NCBI RefSeq assembly: GCF_000194605.1
Contig: NC_015321.1
Location: forward strand, 3,410,001 to 3,474,000
Source of the DNA: Fluviicola taffensis DSM 16823
Lineage (GTDB): Bacteria > Bacteroidota > Bacteroidia > Flavobacteriales_D > Crocinitomicaceae
DNA: 64,000 nucleotides
Reading direction: 5' to 3'
The translations under genes and the position numbers were made by a program. The notes under the pieces are model-generated. The model was given only the letters and a program-made list of their open reading frames with translations, made no database searches and had not been told where the DNA came from. Below are positions 16,401 through 26,123 of the stretch, in pieces; the stretch's first letter is position 1, and the number at the start of each line of letters is the position of its first letter.

Positions 16401-17898
16401 ACAAGATGAAGATGAAAAAGCAAATAATGAAGTCCTTGAACAATTTTTTAAACCATTTGAAAACTTATCAAGATACTCTGATGCATCTGAAGGCAGAATA
16501 ATTGCGATTAATGAAGGTCGCCTAGTCGAGTTCTTAAAGACATCTTCCAAGCATAAATCACTTCATGATTCAATAGAGAATTATTTTTACAATGAAGGCC
16601 ATCATCCGCTTCCAGATGGAATGATGATCATTAACTTAAATTTAAGATCTGTTACATCATCTAATCAAGAAGAATCAAGCCTTTTTAGACAACAAATAAA
16701 AGCTCTTACAAACAAATCTCTATGGAACAAATGTGATAGTTGTAAATTGTCATCAAACTGTTTCATTAAATATAATGTTGATTCATTTAATGATTCTTCT
16801 TCAGGTGATGAAGTGATAACGAGAATGGAATGGCTGTTGAGAACAGCAAATCTTAAACGTGAACTTCACATCACAATGCGTGATTTGAGATCATTCATTG
16901 CTTTTGTTCTTACACGTGATAACCATTGCGAAAATATTAGCTCATTAATTGAATCCAATAAATTAAATCCTGAACAATATTGGCAGTATTATTACTTCAA
17001 TATTACGAACCCTTCAACTCAAGATACAGGGAATCAAGACAGGTTGATTAAGTTGTTAAGGGAAACTGATATTGGAGAAGTTTCAATTCCTGAATCAGAC
17101 AGAGATTTATTTTTTGGTCAGCATACACAAAAAAATTTCATGGAATTCTCAAATCGTGAATCAGACCTGCTTCATGAATTCAACAACAACAAGATTTGGG
17201 TTCCAGTCCACGAACAAAATGAACTAATTGTAAAACGTGTAAAAGTCATTCAAAAAACATTCATTAGACATCAATATTTTGAAGGTAAGTCTGAAATGAT
17301 TCAATCCGATATTCCAACTTCCACGGAAAACGATCAATCTGGTCTTACTCCTTCTTTTTTAAAAAGACTCCCATACCATTCCGTTTACAGATTTGTTGAT
17401 GTTTTAAAACAGGGAGATAAGGGTGATTTAACGAAATCAAGTATTTCAAGAGCAATTTCGTTGAATGAGGGATGTGATAATCCTGGTATCGATCAAAAAT
17501 ACCTAGTACTCTCATCGAGTGAAATAATTGATCCAATTAGTAAATCATTCAGATTGTTTGATTTGACTTCATTTGAGTTATTTGTAAATCGAACAGATCA
17601 TTTAGTAAAATATCTCGAATATGAACCTGATAGTTTGACGTTCAGACATAAAGAAGAGAAACATATCAAATTAACAATCAGCTTGGATTTATATGAAATG
17701 CTCTATTTCATACAACGTGGATTTACACCATCCTTAAATGATCTAAGAGGTCGTTTTATTGAATTGTTAATATTCAAAAATTTACTTGAAAATCTTTATT
17801 ATTCAGAGGTTGTTGTAACTAAAGACAACTTTGAATTCTTTAGAATTTCAAAAAATGCAAATAACCATTTACGAATTGAACCAATGATCACTGAATAA
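13429..17898 (+). CDS. NERD - double protein kinase - P-loop ATPase (PglW-like)
   Basis: 1489 aa. Domain order: NERD nuclease-related domain (about 10-120; YDLIVV...NIENKDWKGRI); first kinase-like domain with HRDINPDN near 327, but its DFG is NFG (LGNFGKS) and no clear VAIK lysine is seen, so it is probably a pseudokinase; second Ser/Thr kinase domain (about 500-760) with GKGGYSRVF, HRDLKPQN near 620 and DFN; then a large C-terminal section with Walker A GNAGDGKTA near 944 and a cysteine cluster CDSCKLSSNC near 1100. NERD-kinase proteins (PglW) are part of Pgl/BREX type 2. Here a P-loop ATPase is fused. A PP2C phosphatase ends the operon and could reverse the phosphorylation. Confidence 0.85.
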   Translation: MAKITKPPYFESVVNTGEKRLLDFLEINLPDNYYLIPNVEIASTNPRNNRTQYWEYDLIVVAPHGIYNIENKDWKGRIEGDDNYWYLNDRQKANPLKTGRQKTSILASKLKETNPSWGKSWIQNMVTLSFPNTSLPIFYQEAGKLTFQLNNKLIEFITNPDSIGKEPNDIQELADQIVQFLIGNQSKKSPGEKREVEGYEILEVLQQEPNFTEYLVKPKGVTSSIQKRVKEFSLQVAGLSSEELRRREDSIKNQYSALQKIKAKPFILNVEFKIDEENHLFYEISDFLDENSLRAEARSKTFTFQEKINIIKNITAALKEAHKENIYHRDINPDNVYMSAGYAYLGNFGKSYFTDHNDQGYTVMATINEQNATAYHPLELTVGDASRASDLYSLGILIYWLFVGEEPIKSPYELDRIGGQLPTDRLPTSKNHALPKWIDEICLKTILTDDSKRLDSIDELELLIKNSIEGVKTEQDNLPKIDTSQPYVNSYDLKEGDRISAYVIHQVLGKGGYSRVFKVKHSIQDKYFTLKLFHESVNIKSVTDEYNALKDLNHKNIVKFVWNDMAPTGQFFTVMEYLEGENLSTYTNTDARLPIHRVYQLAHDILSALVSMQSLPKAIIHRDLKPQNIVWDNQERFVLIDFNVASFVDDNKDFVGTNPYLAPDLIADGMKVNWNTSADTFALGITLYELVCKKYPWFPQKYPMMSTQPISPNQFNDKISDAFNDFLAKSIRTNTNDRFTNAQQMLEALELIGEENLLKEKVEESGPIIKENHLYHIQLFIHQPNLRITLIDGMTKYFDLKNTLLSTFDKFKNKLNGYRTSISLNDKIELTLLVDNQTIIKEPFWQGGARNFNDGNINKLYDQLINVFEEHHDKLAQFKVDVEGLDFVEYINSLYSQSKKGNFGTRASISSNEFDDLTYTPSKLDRKLIPDILDGRYKLLIITGNAGDGKTAFIRKIETDPSIRELINFEHKNGAKFKIGDVLFESNYDGSQDEDEKANNEVLEQFFKPFENLSRYSDASEGRIIAINEGRLVEFLKTSSKHKSLHDSIENYFYNEGHHPLPDGMMIINLNLRSVTSSNQEESSLFRQQIKALTNKSLWNKCDSCKLSSNCFIKYNVDSFNDSSSGDEVITRMEWLLRTANLKRELHITMRDLRSFIAFVLTRDNHCENISSLIESNKLNPEQYWQYYYFNITNPSTQDTGNQDRLIKLLRETDIGEVSIPESDRDLFFGQHTQKNFMEFSNRESDLLHEFNNNKIWVPVHEQNELIVKRVKVIQKTFIRHQYFEGKSEMIQSDIPTSTENDQSGLTPSFLKRLPYHSVYRFVDVLKQGDKGDLTKSSISRAISLNEGCDNPGIDQKYLVLSSSEIIDPISKSFRLFDLTSFELFVNRTDHLVKYLEYEPDSLTFRHKEEKHIKLTISLDLYEMLYFIQRGFTPSLNDLRGRFIELLIFKNLLENLYYSEVVVTKDNFEFFRISKNANNHLRIEPMITE

Positions 17899-19457
17899 TG
17901 GCAATAAAATTAAATAGAGAGGAAAGTTTATTTCGCAATGAACTTATTTTCACAGCTGATGCGAAAGCGATTAATATTGACAACACATTAGTGAATTTAT
18001 TCATGCTTCTGCAGTGGAATGGGCAACGTCCTTCACAAAGAGCAAGAGCGGGTGGAAATACTTTCATTGAATTATCGAATCTGATCAAGGCTTTCCAAAA
18101 AGTGGAGGAAGATGGGCATGCAGAGGGATTTTCTGAATTCCCCGAAGCTGCCGAATATTGGCTAAGAAGTAACCTTGTTAACATGGTATTCAGGGGAAAT
18201 GTCGAAAAGGAAAAAATATCATCCATGAGACCCATTCACCTTGAAAGTTATCGTGTAAGAAACGCATCCAATACTCGTGATTATAATACAGCTGATCAAG
18301 TATATTTAATGTTAGGCGCAAATCCAACAGTACGTGAAGAATTGAAAAGTTTTCTATTAGAAGGATGGGATTCAACAACAAATCAAATATCACCTGGAAA
18401 TAAGCTTGATGTTGATAGTTTAGGTTTATTACATTTGATAAAAAATGTAAATCCAGGTTTCCTTCAAACTGGCAATTCATTAAATCAAATAAAACCTTTA
18501 TTACTAAAACAAGCTGAACTCTTTTGTGATGATGTAAGGAGATTATTAGTTTATAAAAGATTGATTCCAAGAAATGTATTAATTGATTATTTAAAAACTA
18601 TCACTTCCTTTCACCTTTCCTTGTATATCCAGAAACTTGTCTACTCACTTCCTAAAATGGTAAAAGAAGGCAATACGGAAGTTGATAGCGAATGGAATAT
18701 TGTTGTTGATGCAACTGACAATTTTGAAAGTAAAGTGGCTGAAATCTCAGCATCTGATGCAGAAAACCTAACAAATCATATTTATGATTATATCAAAGCA
18801 ACGTTTCAAATAAATGCTGCTTTGAGAAGATTGCATTTGGACAAAACAAATTCCGACAACATAGATAAAGCACTTGAAGCATTAAAACAACGTAACGCAA
18901 ATTTTGAAATTTACTTTGAAACTCAATGGGATAATCTTTATAATCAATTAGACGAGGACGATAAGATTTTGATTGATGATATGGTTCGATATGAAGATAA
19001 TTACTTCGACAAGTACATAGAACTTATTGTAAAAGCGCGCGGTTCGTACCAATATAGATACAACGTTCAGTTTATTGACAACCTTTCTCAGAAAAACACA
19101 GATCGCGGATTCATGGCTCAAGGAAGAAGTAAAAAGCATCCTAGAAGATTTGTTATGGGGACAAGGTTATTAGAAACGTTGGTTCAAATTTTAGTGTTAG
19201 AAGCTGAAAATGGTCAATTTCAAACAAAAAGTCTATCAATTGAAGAGCTGATCCAGCAAATTAGGGATAGGTATGGAATCATTATCAATGGTTTATCAGA
19301 GAATAGATTTAAAGATTCTGACCTCAGCACCCATTTAGCCTTTAAAGAAAATGTTGATGCATTCAAATTAAAACTGCGTCAAATCGGTTTTTATAACGAT
19401 TTGAGTGATGCCTATATTCTTCAAAGAATTCGTCCACGCTATGAATTAAATAACTAA
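17898..19457 (+). CDS. Conserved operon protein of unknown function, helix-rich
   Basis: 519 aa; its ATG shares one base with the stop of the kinase gene, so translation is probably coupled. The sequence is almost entirely helix-forming, without membrane segments, signal peptide or recognisable catalytic motif. A basic stretch near 395-420 (GRSKKHPRRFVMGTR) could contact DNA or a partner. It lies between the kinase-ATPase and the HerA-type ATPase and ends 4 bp before the latter. It is probably a structural or adaptor subunit of the complex. I do not recognise a family. Confidence 0.8.
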   Translation: MAIKLNREESLFRNELIFTADAKAINIDNTLVNLFMLLQWNGQRPSQRARAGGNTFIELSNLIKAFQKVEEDGHAEGFSEFPEAAEYWLRSNLVNMVFRGNVEKEKISSMRPIHLESYRVRNASNTRDYNTADQVYLMLGANPTVREELKSFLLEGWDSTTNQISPGNKLDVDSLGLLHLIKNVNPGFLQTGNSLNQIKPLLLKQAELFCDDVRRLLVYKRLIPRNVLIDYLKTITSFHLSLYIQKLVYSLPKMVKEGNTEVDSEWNIVVDATDNFESKVAEISASDAENLTNHIYDYIKATFQINAALRRLHLDKTNSDNIDKALEALKQRNANFEIYFETQWDNLYNQLDEDDKILIDDMVRYEDNYFDKYIELIVKARGSYQYRYNVQFIDNLSQKNTDRGFMAQGRSKKHPRRFVMGTRLLETLVQILVLEAENGQFQTKSLSIEELIQQIRDRYGIIINGLSENRFKDSDLSTHLAFKENVDAFKLKLRQIGFYNDLSDAYILQRIRPRYELNN

Positions 19458-19461
19458 TTGT

Positions 19462-22400
19462 ATGATAAGTAAGTACTATCAAAGAGTAATTGAATTAATT
19501 CTTAATCTATATAAGGAAGATTTAAAAATTGCTATTCCGGGTCATTGTATGAAAATCACAGGGCTTGGATTTAATGAATTAGAATTTTTATGGTCTCGCG
19601 TAAAAACTGAGTTTCCTGAAATAAATGTATTTATCGTTTCCAATATTATAGATAATGAGAAGTGTATTTCGGCCTCTAAATTAATTGAATATCGAAACCA
19701 GGAATCTTCACCATTATTGATTTTGATTCCTTCAAATAGCAGAACTGCTGCGGAAGATTCCTATGGCAATGCAACATTCAAAGAAATTTCATTAGATGGA
19801 ATTGAAGAAAGTTTAAAAAATGAATTGATCAAAAGTATTCCCCCGGAATATTCGCAGATTATCACAAATGACATTTTTGGACATCTCAGAAGCACGGGAA
19901 TCAAAACTGTCCAAATAATTCAATATTTACTCAATTTAGAAGAGATTGGATATGAAGAGAACAACATTGGTAATTTACTTTATCATTTAAATTTAATTCC
20001 TGACAGTGCACTAACTATTGATTTGGATAAAATCAAATCAAGATTGAATTTCAATGTTGAAAGTTCACATTTATTAGCTTCTTTCAATAAGCCATTGTAT
20101 GATCGTATCAGTGAATTACCACTAGAAGCACATACATTGCAAAAGGAAATAATTGACTTCTTAAAAGCAGAGAGTAATTCCAAGAGCGTAGAAGAAATTT
20201 GTTTTTCAATTTATAATGATTATCCCAATTTAAACTTTTCCAATTGGTCAATTCCAGACCTGAATTTTAAAGAATTTAAATTGTCAATTGAGGAAATAAA
20301 ATCCAATGATTTTAAAGTAGAAGACGGTATAAAAGTTCTTCATTCCCGGGCAAATTCCAATTCAACCGTAAAAATAAAATTCAATACAAATCCACCACCC
20401 AACTCAACCAATGACCTTAAATATTTCAAGGTTATCCTAATGGCTGTGGATGGCTATGCTGGAGAGGAAATTTCAGTTCTTCGAAAATTGAAAAACTCAA
20501 CTTCCTCCCGACCTTACAGAGAGGTTTCCGTTGATTTAAATTCAAATATTACTGAAGAAGGCTCTTACTTTTTTAAAGTCGTTGCAGAAGACGAACATGG
20601 AAATACACTGAATTTTGATGATGACTTTAAAGAATCAAAGATTCAATCGGCATGGGAATTAAACCGTGCAGACAACCCAGAGCTTTCTAAAAGTGAATTC
20701 CCTTATAAGCGAACTTCCGACACTGAAGATTTTTTCTTTGTACTTGATGAGGCAGTTGAAAGGGAAGAAAATCAACGTAAAGATAAACTTAACAATGTAC
20801 TACAGGCATTTTTTAAATTCCGTATAGATAATTTAAAAGCCGGTAATTCTGTATCAATACCTAAACCTATTGAGGGTTCAAATATCTGGATCAATGATAT
20901 TACAAAACATACTTCTACCTTTCATATTAGATATTCGGAAAAACACAATTATCAGATTAATTTATCCTCTAAACTTCGTTTAATAGAGAATGAATTTTTG
21001 AAACACAATAATCAATTTGGTTATGTAAAAGGTGTTCTGAAATCAAATTCTGCAGCAATCGGTTTTGAAAGCATAAAGTTCGTTGAAAGCAGTATAAATT
21101 CAATTGTTCCTGAGAAATTAATCGAAGCACGTGAAATTTTATTTTCTAAAATAATTTCTTCAAATGAAACCGACAATGGCGTAATCGAAACAGCTGATTT
21201 GTTTAACTTTTCAAGTGATGTCTTGTTGTATATTAGGCTTTTTGCAGATTGGATTGATAATTTGAATGAAAAATTATTGAGTAAGGACATTGATGCAGAT
21301 GAAACATCAAAACTTCAACAGTTTCTGTCAGAGCTTCAATTTTTGGATTTAGCAAAAGTAAAAACTAAACTTCCAAACGGAGAGCGAGTAGATGCATTAA
21401 TTCTCTCACCTCTTCATCCTTTACGTTTAATTTGGTCAATAAGTTTGTTAGACGTATTTGTAAATTGGGAATCCGAAACAAACGAATTTAGAGGTCATGT
21501 TGAAAATTGGACCAAATCTTTAGATGAAATGTTCGAAGGTAAATTATCAAACGAAAACAACCCATTGATAATTGTTGATCCAAATGAATATTCAAATTAC
21601 CATTATGCAGGTGAATTATCTTTTGGATGGGGTATCTATCTTTTATCTGAAACGCAAGATGATAAACAACGATTCACATCAAATACACGCCATTTAAAGC
21701 AGTATTTTCGTCAGTTATTAAACATTTCCAAAGAAAACTATGTTGAAACTGAAATAAGTCAAAAACTGATTATTAAGCATCTAAAAAATTACGTTTATCA
21801 ACATCCTTACACAGATTCACTAGTTATCAACCTTATTAATGCTGGTGATGCTTCGATTTTTTCTGATAGTTTAGTTGAACTTGAAAAGGAACAACAATTT
21901 AAAAATCTAAAATATGAAATTAGAATTTTTAAAGGGGAAGATAAAATAATCGAGCATGGTGAAGGATTTAAAAGATTATTGAATCCAGAATACAACATTA
22001 CTGAAGAAGCAGAATCATTCTCCCAACCTTCAAAAAATAGACTTTTTCCTAAATTGCGATACTCAATCAATGAAATTGACGATTATCTTTCTGCACCAGC
22101 TCGATTTAATGCTCATTTAAGTTTTGTAGTAAGCCCATTTCCAGTAACAATTGAACTAATCAAACCATTCCAAAAACAAAGAAACTTCTTCCTGAATGGT
22201 TTAGTTTCAGAGGCTTCAATTTATGTTGAAGAAAATAATAATGAAATCAAGTGGAATCGTTTTCTAATTGGTAATGAATTAATCAAACACTATAGTGATT
22301 CAGGAGAATTAGGGATAAGAATCTTTAATGCAATACAGAGTTTTACAGGTGGAGCTTTAGCTTCAAAACCAACTGATTCAATACCATCTACACAATTGAG

Positions 22401-25077
22401 GCTTAACGATAAGGATAAAGTACTTTTGGCACACTTACATGATCATTCGGATTGGGTAGTAACCTTCGACAAGAATTTAGGGCCACAAATATATGATCAA
22501 CCTTCAAAAGAAGGTAAAATTCCTTTCTTGTTAGATTATGTTCCGGGTGAAGAAGTAAATGGCATATCATCTTTTCTCACCACTCGTCCAACGTCAGAAG
22601 TTCTTGGTTTACTTGGTCCACATTTTTCTGATTTTGGATTAAACATTCATGATCCTAAGGATGAAAGAAGAATAAAAATATTATTAGAGGACCTTCGGGC
22701 GATAAGTAGCTCCTTAGTCTTACAATTGAATTCTACTAAAAATAAAGCGTTTGAAGTAATTGGATCTGCTTTTACAAAAAGAGTATTGGAAAAAAAGGGG
22801 TTACTTACTGATGCTTTTTTAATCCCAATAGATTTACATCAAGAACTATTTGAAAAATTACCTCTCAATAATAAAAGTAGGGCTGACAATCTTCTTGTTT
22901 CAATTGATCCGGACAAAAAATCAATTAAGATCACAGTTATCGAAATTAAATGTCGCAAATCGCTTGCAGATAGAGAGAATGAAGAACTTAAAATAAAAAT
23001 GAAAGAACAAATTGAAAACACTATCGAAGCATTGCGTTATCATTTTGATTCAACATATCAATTTTCATTCGACAGGCTTGATCGCGAGATCAAAAATAAA
23101 GAATTAAGGTCATTGCTTACTTTTTATATTGAAAGGGCTTATCGATACAATTATTTAAGTGAAAATGCTTACGCTACCTACTTATCTTTCTTGCAAGAAT
23201 TAGATCAAGGATTCAATTTAGACTTTAATAGAATAGGGCTCATTTACAACTTTTCAGCAAATAAAAAGCAAGTCAAGGAAATCTCCGGTGATGAAATAAC
23301 ATTCTTCACTTTCGGACATCGTCTTATAGAAGATATTTTAGATCCAGATTCTGATTTGAATACAAAAAGATTGGAAGATCAGGAAGAAGATATTGATCTT
23401 CTTGAGGCTCTTGGTGTCAAAAATCAACTTAAACCTTTTATTCAACAATTTGCAGAACTTACCTCCCCAAAGAGGGAATCGATTACGCCAATTGACTCAA
23501 TTGTTTTTGAGAAGGAAAATTCTATTGCAGAAGAATTTGAGATTAATAATGATCAAAATATAGATTCTGAAATGGAAATCGTTAATCCAACTGAAAATAA
23601 TCAAGGTAAACCAATTCGGTTGGGTAAAGTTGCAGGTTTATTAAATATGGGAATAACAACCCTTGTAAGCTTTCTAGATTCAAAAGGAATAAAGATTGAT
23701 CCAAATCCAAATTCTAAATTAACAGGAACGCAATACGATCTATTAAAAAGCCAGTTTGCAAAACAAGAAGAAATTACAGAATCGGGAGTTGTAGAAAATG
23801 AAACGGAAGCTGTGATAGAAAATGTACCTGATAAGCCAATAGTCAGTAACAAAATCTTTGAAGCGCCAAATTTCGACATATTAATTGGTAAAACTTCGCC
23901 AAGTGAACAATACGGGATTTTAGGTGAAACAATACATGGAAAAAAGATCGCAATTGATCTTAGTGAAACAAATACAATTAGCTTATTCGGAGTTCAAGGG
24001 GGTGGAAAGAGTTATACAATTGGAACAATTTCCGAAATGGTTTTGAAGAATTTTGAAAAAGTAAATTTGCTTCCTTCTCCATTAGCTGGAGTAATTTTTC
24101 ATTACAGTGAAAGTATGGATTATGAACCGGAATTTACTTCTATGATTTACCCCAATGATAAGGACGGTGAATTAAGAAAACTTAAAGAAAAGTATGGTGC
24201 TGATCCAAAAAATGTTGATGATGTAATAATCCTTACTCCAATGGATAAAATTGAAGAACGTCAGTCTGAATTCCCATCAATTAAGGTTCTTCCAATTGCA
24301 TTTAATTCAAATGAACTAAACGTTCAAGATTGGATGTTTCTATTAGGCGCGATTGGTAATGATTCTGCCTACATAAAGCAATTAAAAGCTATTATGAAGG
24401 AGCAAAGAAGAAATTTATCTATCGATGGTATTTCACAAGGTGTAGAAGATTCAATTTTACTTTCTAATGGTCAAAAGGCTTTGGCTCGTCAAAAATTAAG
24501 TTTCGCAAGAGAATATATTGATGATAGCTTTGTTTTAAAGGATACGCTCAAACCAGGACGTTTAATTATTGTCGACCTAAGGGATGAATTTATTGTGAAG
24601 GAGGAAGCGTTAGGATTGTTCGTAATTATGCTGAATATATTTTCATCCGTAAAAGCTGTAGATGGAAATCATTTCAACAAATTTATAGTGTTTGACGAAG
24701 CACATAAATACATGGATAACAAGGATTTGACATCGACCATTGTTACTGCCATTAGGGAAATGAGACATAAAGGTGTAAGTATTATGATTGCAAGTCAAGA
24801 CCCACCGAGTTTACCAAATGAAATCATTGAATTGAGCTCAATTGTGTTGTTGCATAAATTTAATAGTCCGCAGTGGCTAAAACATATTCAAAAATCAATT
24901 ACACAATTAACACCACTTCAAGCGGCAGACATGAGTTCGTTAAATCCTGGTGAAGGATTTTTATGGTCAACAAAAGCAACTGACAAGTCTATTTCAAATG
25001 GTCCTATAAAAATTTCAACTAGACCTCGTGTAACTAAACATGGAGGAGCAACCATTCAAGCAACTGGCAAAAAATGA
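19462..25077 (+). CDS. Giant HerA/FtsK-like ATPase with nuclease-like and IF2N-like domains
   Basis: 1871 aa. The C-terminal about 370 residues form a HerA/FtsK-type motor: Walker A GVQGGGKS at 1510-1517 and Walker B IVFDEAHKYM near 1742, with a later IMIASQDP sensor strand. Before it, about 1385-1430, VAGLLNMGITTLVSFLDSKG followed by PNPNSKLTGTQYDLL closely resembles the N-terminal subdomain of Bacteroidota translation factor IF2. Around 1140-1165, IDPDKK...VIEIKCRKS fits a PD-(D/E)xK nuclease core (E1161, K1163). The first 1100 residues are unassigned. It is the likely DNA-translocating effector of the operon. It overlaps the phosphatase by 4 bp. Confidence 0.82.
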   Translation: MISKYYQRVIELILNLYKEDLKIAIPGHCMKITGLGFNELEFLWSRVKTEFPEINVFIVSNIIDNEKCISASKLIEYRNQESSPLLILIPSNSRTAAEDSYGNATFKEISLDGIEESLKNELIKSIPPEYSQIITNDIFGHLRSTGIKTVQIIQYLLNLEEIGYEENNIGNLLYHLNLIPDSALTIDLDKIKSRLNFNVESSHLLASFNKPLYDRISELPLEAHTLQKEIIDFLKAESNSKSVEEICFSIYNDYPNLNFSNWSIPDLNFKEFKLSIEEIKSNDFKVEDGIKVLHSRANSNSTVKIKFNTNPPPNSTNDLKYFKVILMAVDGYAGEEISVLRKLKNSTSSRPYREVSVDLNSNITEEGSYFFKVVAEDEHGNTLNFDDDFKESKIQSAWELNRADNPELSKSEFPYKRTSDTEDFFFVLDEAVEREENQRKDKLNNVLQAFFKFRIDNLKAGNSVSIPKPIEGSNIWINDITKHTSTFHIRYSEKHNYQINLSSKLRLIENEFLKHNNQFGYVKGVLKSNSAAIGFESIKFVESSINSIVPEKLIEAREILFSKIISSNETDNGVIETADLFNFSSDVLLYIRLFADWIDNLNEKLLSKDIDADETSKLQQFLSELQFLDLAKVKTKLPNGERVDALILSPLHPLRLIWSISLLDVFVNWESETNEFRGHVENWTKSLDEMFEGKLSNENNPLIIVDPNEYSNYHYAGELSFGWGIYLLSETQDDKQRFTSNTRHLKQYFRQLLNISKENYVETEISQKLIIKHLKNYVYQHPYTDSLVINLINAGDASIFSDSLVELEKEQQFKNLKYEIRIFKGEDKIIEHGEGFKRLLNPEYNITEEAESFSQPSKNRLFPKLRYSINEIDDYLSAPARFNAHLSFVVSPFPVTIELIKPFQKQRNFFLNGLVSEASIYVEENNNEIKWNRFLIGNELIKHYSDSGELGIRIFNAIQSFTGGALASKPTDSIPSTQLRLNDKDKVLLAHLHDHSDWVVTFDKNLGPQIYDQPSKEGKIPFLLDYVPGEEVNGISSFLTTRPTSEVLGLLGPHFSDFGLNIHDPKDERRIKILLEDLRAISSSLVLQLNSTKNKAFEVIGSAFTKRVLEKKGLLTDAFLIPIDLHQELFEKLPLNNKSRADNLLVSIDPDKKSIKITVIEIKCRKSLADRENEELKIKMKEQIENTIEALRYHFDSTYQFSFDRLDREIKNKELRSLLTFYIERAYRYNYLSENAYATYLSFLQELDQGFNLDFNRIGLIYNFSANKKQVKEISGDEITFFTFGHRLIEDILDPDSDLNTKRLEDQEEDIDLLEALGVKNQLKPFIQQFAELTSPKRESITPIDSIVFEKENSIAEEFEINNDQNIDSEMEIVNPTENNQGKPIRLGKVAGLLNMGITTLVSFLDSKGIKIDPNPNSKLTGTQYDLLKSQFAKQEEITESGVVENETEAVIENVPDKPIVSNKIFEAPNFDILIGKTSPSEQYGILGETIHGKKIAIDLSETNTISLFGVQGGGKSYTIGTISEMVLKNFEKVNLLPSPLAGVIFHYSESMDYEPEFTSMIYPNDKDGELRKLKEKYGADPKNVDDVIILTPMDKIEERQSEFPSIKVLPIAFNSNELNVQDWMFLLGAIGNDSAYIKQLKAIMKEQRRNLSIDGISQGVEDSILLSNGQKALARQKLSFAREYIDDSFVLKDTLKPGRLIIVDLRDEFIVKEEALGLFVIMLNIFSSVKAVDGNHFNKFIVFDEAHKYMDNKDLTSTIVTAIREMRHKGVSIMIASQDPPSLPNEIIELSSIVLLHKFNSPQWLKHIQKSITQLTPLQAADMSSLNPGEGFLWSTKATDKSISNGPIKISTRPRVTKHGGATIQATGKK

Positions 25078-25778
25078 AAACAATAACATTTTCACATACC
25101 GGAAAAAGACAAACTAATCAAGATTCAATCTTAATTAGCACTCTATCATCTGAAAAATATTTGTTGATAGTGGCTGATGGGATGGGTGGTTATTCTAATG
25201 GTGATATTGCGGCAAAATTGACTAATGATGTTATTCTGTCAGTACTTGATGGAATGAATGAAATCAATTATGATGGTATACAATTAGCAATTGATAATTC
25301 AAATGTTCTCCTTAGGGAGAAAATTGAAGCAATTCAATCAAAAATGGGCGCCACAGTCGGTGGTATCATTTTATCCAAACAAAATGCATTGTGCTTTTGG
25401 GTTGGGGATGTTCAAATTTTTCATTTCAGAAATAACAAACTGAAATTTGAATCCAAATCGCATACATTAATTAATGAAATGAAATCCACCTCAATAATTA
25501 ATGATCCTGATAAAATAGTGAAATACAAACATATTGTTACCAGATCAATCAATGGAGACATAACCAATTCAACAGCAGACTTCCATTTAATTGAGGATCT
25601 TCAAAAAGAGGATCTATTAATTATTTGCTCGGATGGGGTTCATGACATTTTTTCTCCAATTCAAATCCAACAAATTTTAAATACATCAGATAACAATCAA
25701 GAAGCGATGTCTAGGATTGAAAAAAGACTTCATAACGAGGCATCAGATAATTTCTCTTTGATTTTAATTGAGGTGTAA
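25074..25778 (+). CDS. PP2C-type protein phosphatase
   Basis: 234 aa. PPM/PP2C metal motifs are visible: D17 in RQTNQDS, D35 in VADGMGGYSNGD, SDGVHDI near 187 and DNFSLILIEV at the C terminus, where the final Asp binds metal. It removes phosphate from Ser/Thr residues in a manganese- or magnesium-dependent reaction. It overlaps the ATPase gene by 4 bp and is the last gene of the operon. With the kinase at 13429 it forms a writer/eraser pair, which suggests the system is held inactive or activated by phosphorylation. Confidence 0.9.
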   Translation: MKTITFSHTGKRQTNQDSILISTLSSEKYLLIVADGMGGYSNGDIAAKLTNDVILSVLDGMNEINYDGIQLAIDNSNVLLREKIEAIQSKMGATVGGIILSKQNALCFWVGDVQIFHFRNNKLKFESKSHTLINEMKSTSIINDPDKIVKYKHIVTRSINGDITNSTADFHLIEDLQKEDLLIICSDGVHDIFSPIQIQQILNTSDNNQEAMSRIEKRLHNEASDNFSLILIEV

Positions 25779-25796
25779 ATGGGTTTGTTTCAAAAC

Positions 25797-25832
25797 AAAA
25801 GAGAAGCAAAACGGGCGTCTTGCTTCTCTTTT
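25797..25832. terminator. Bidirectional terminator at the end of slot 1, element 1
   Basis: Thirteen-bp stem AAAAGAGAAGCAA/TTGCTTCTCTTTT with a 10-nt loop AACGGGCGTC. T-rich tracts follow on both strands, so it can end the defence operon and any leftward transcript from the non-coding region. The loop and the downstream AATCAACCTAACCTAACC are conserved in element 2 (53632) although the stems differ. Confidence 0.85.
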
Positions 25833-26123
25833 AATCAACCTAACCTAACCACCTAAATCGGGTTAAAGATACAAAAGAATCACAATAGTTCATATCACAA
25901 TAGTCGCAAAGTATAATAATTTCGTTTTTCAGGCTGCCTAATCCGCTTTCTACTCCAAGTTGGCAAATGGTTTATGGCACATTGCTTGAAGTTAAATTAT
26001 GAGCTTCCAAGGTCGCTATTTTTAGCTTGCAATTGAGCCAAACCATTCACCAAGCTTTCCGTTTCCAGTGGGGCAGGATGGGTTCTGGCTTCGGCCTAAC
26101 ATTCCTCCAAAACCCAACGACCA

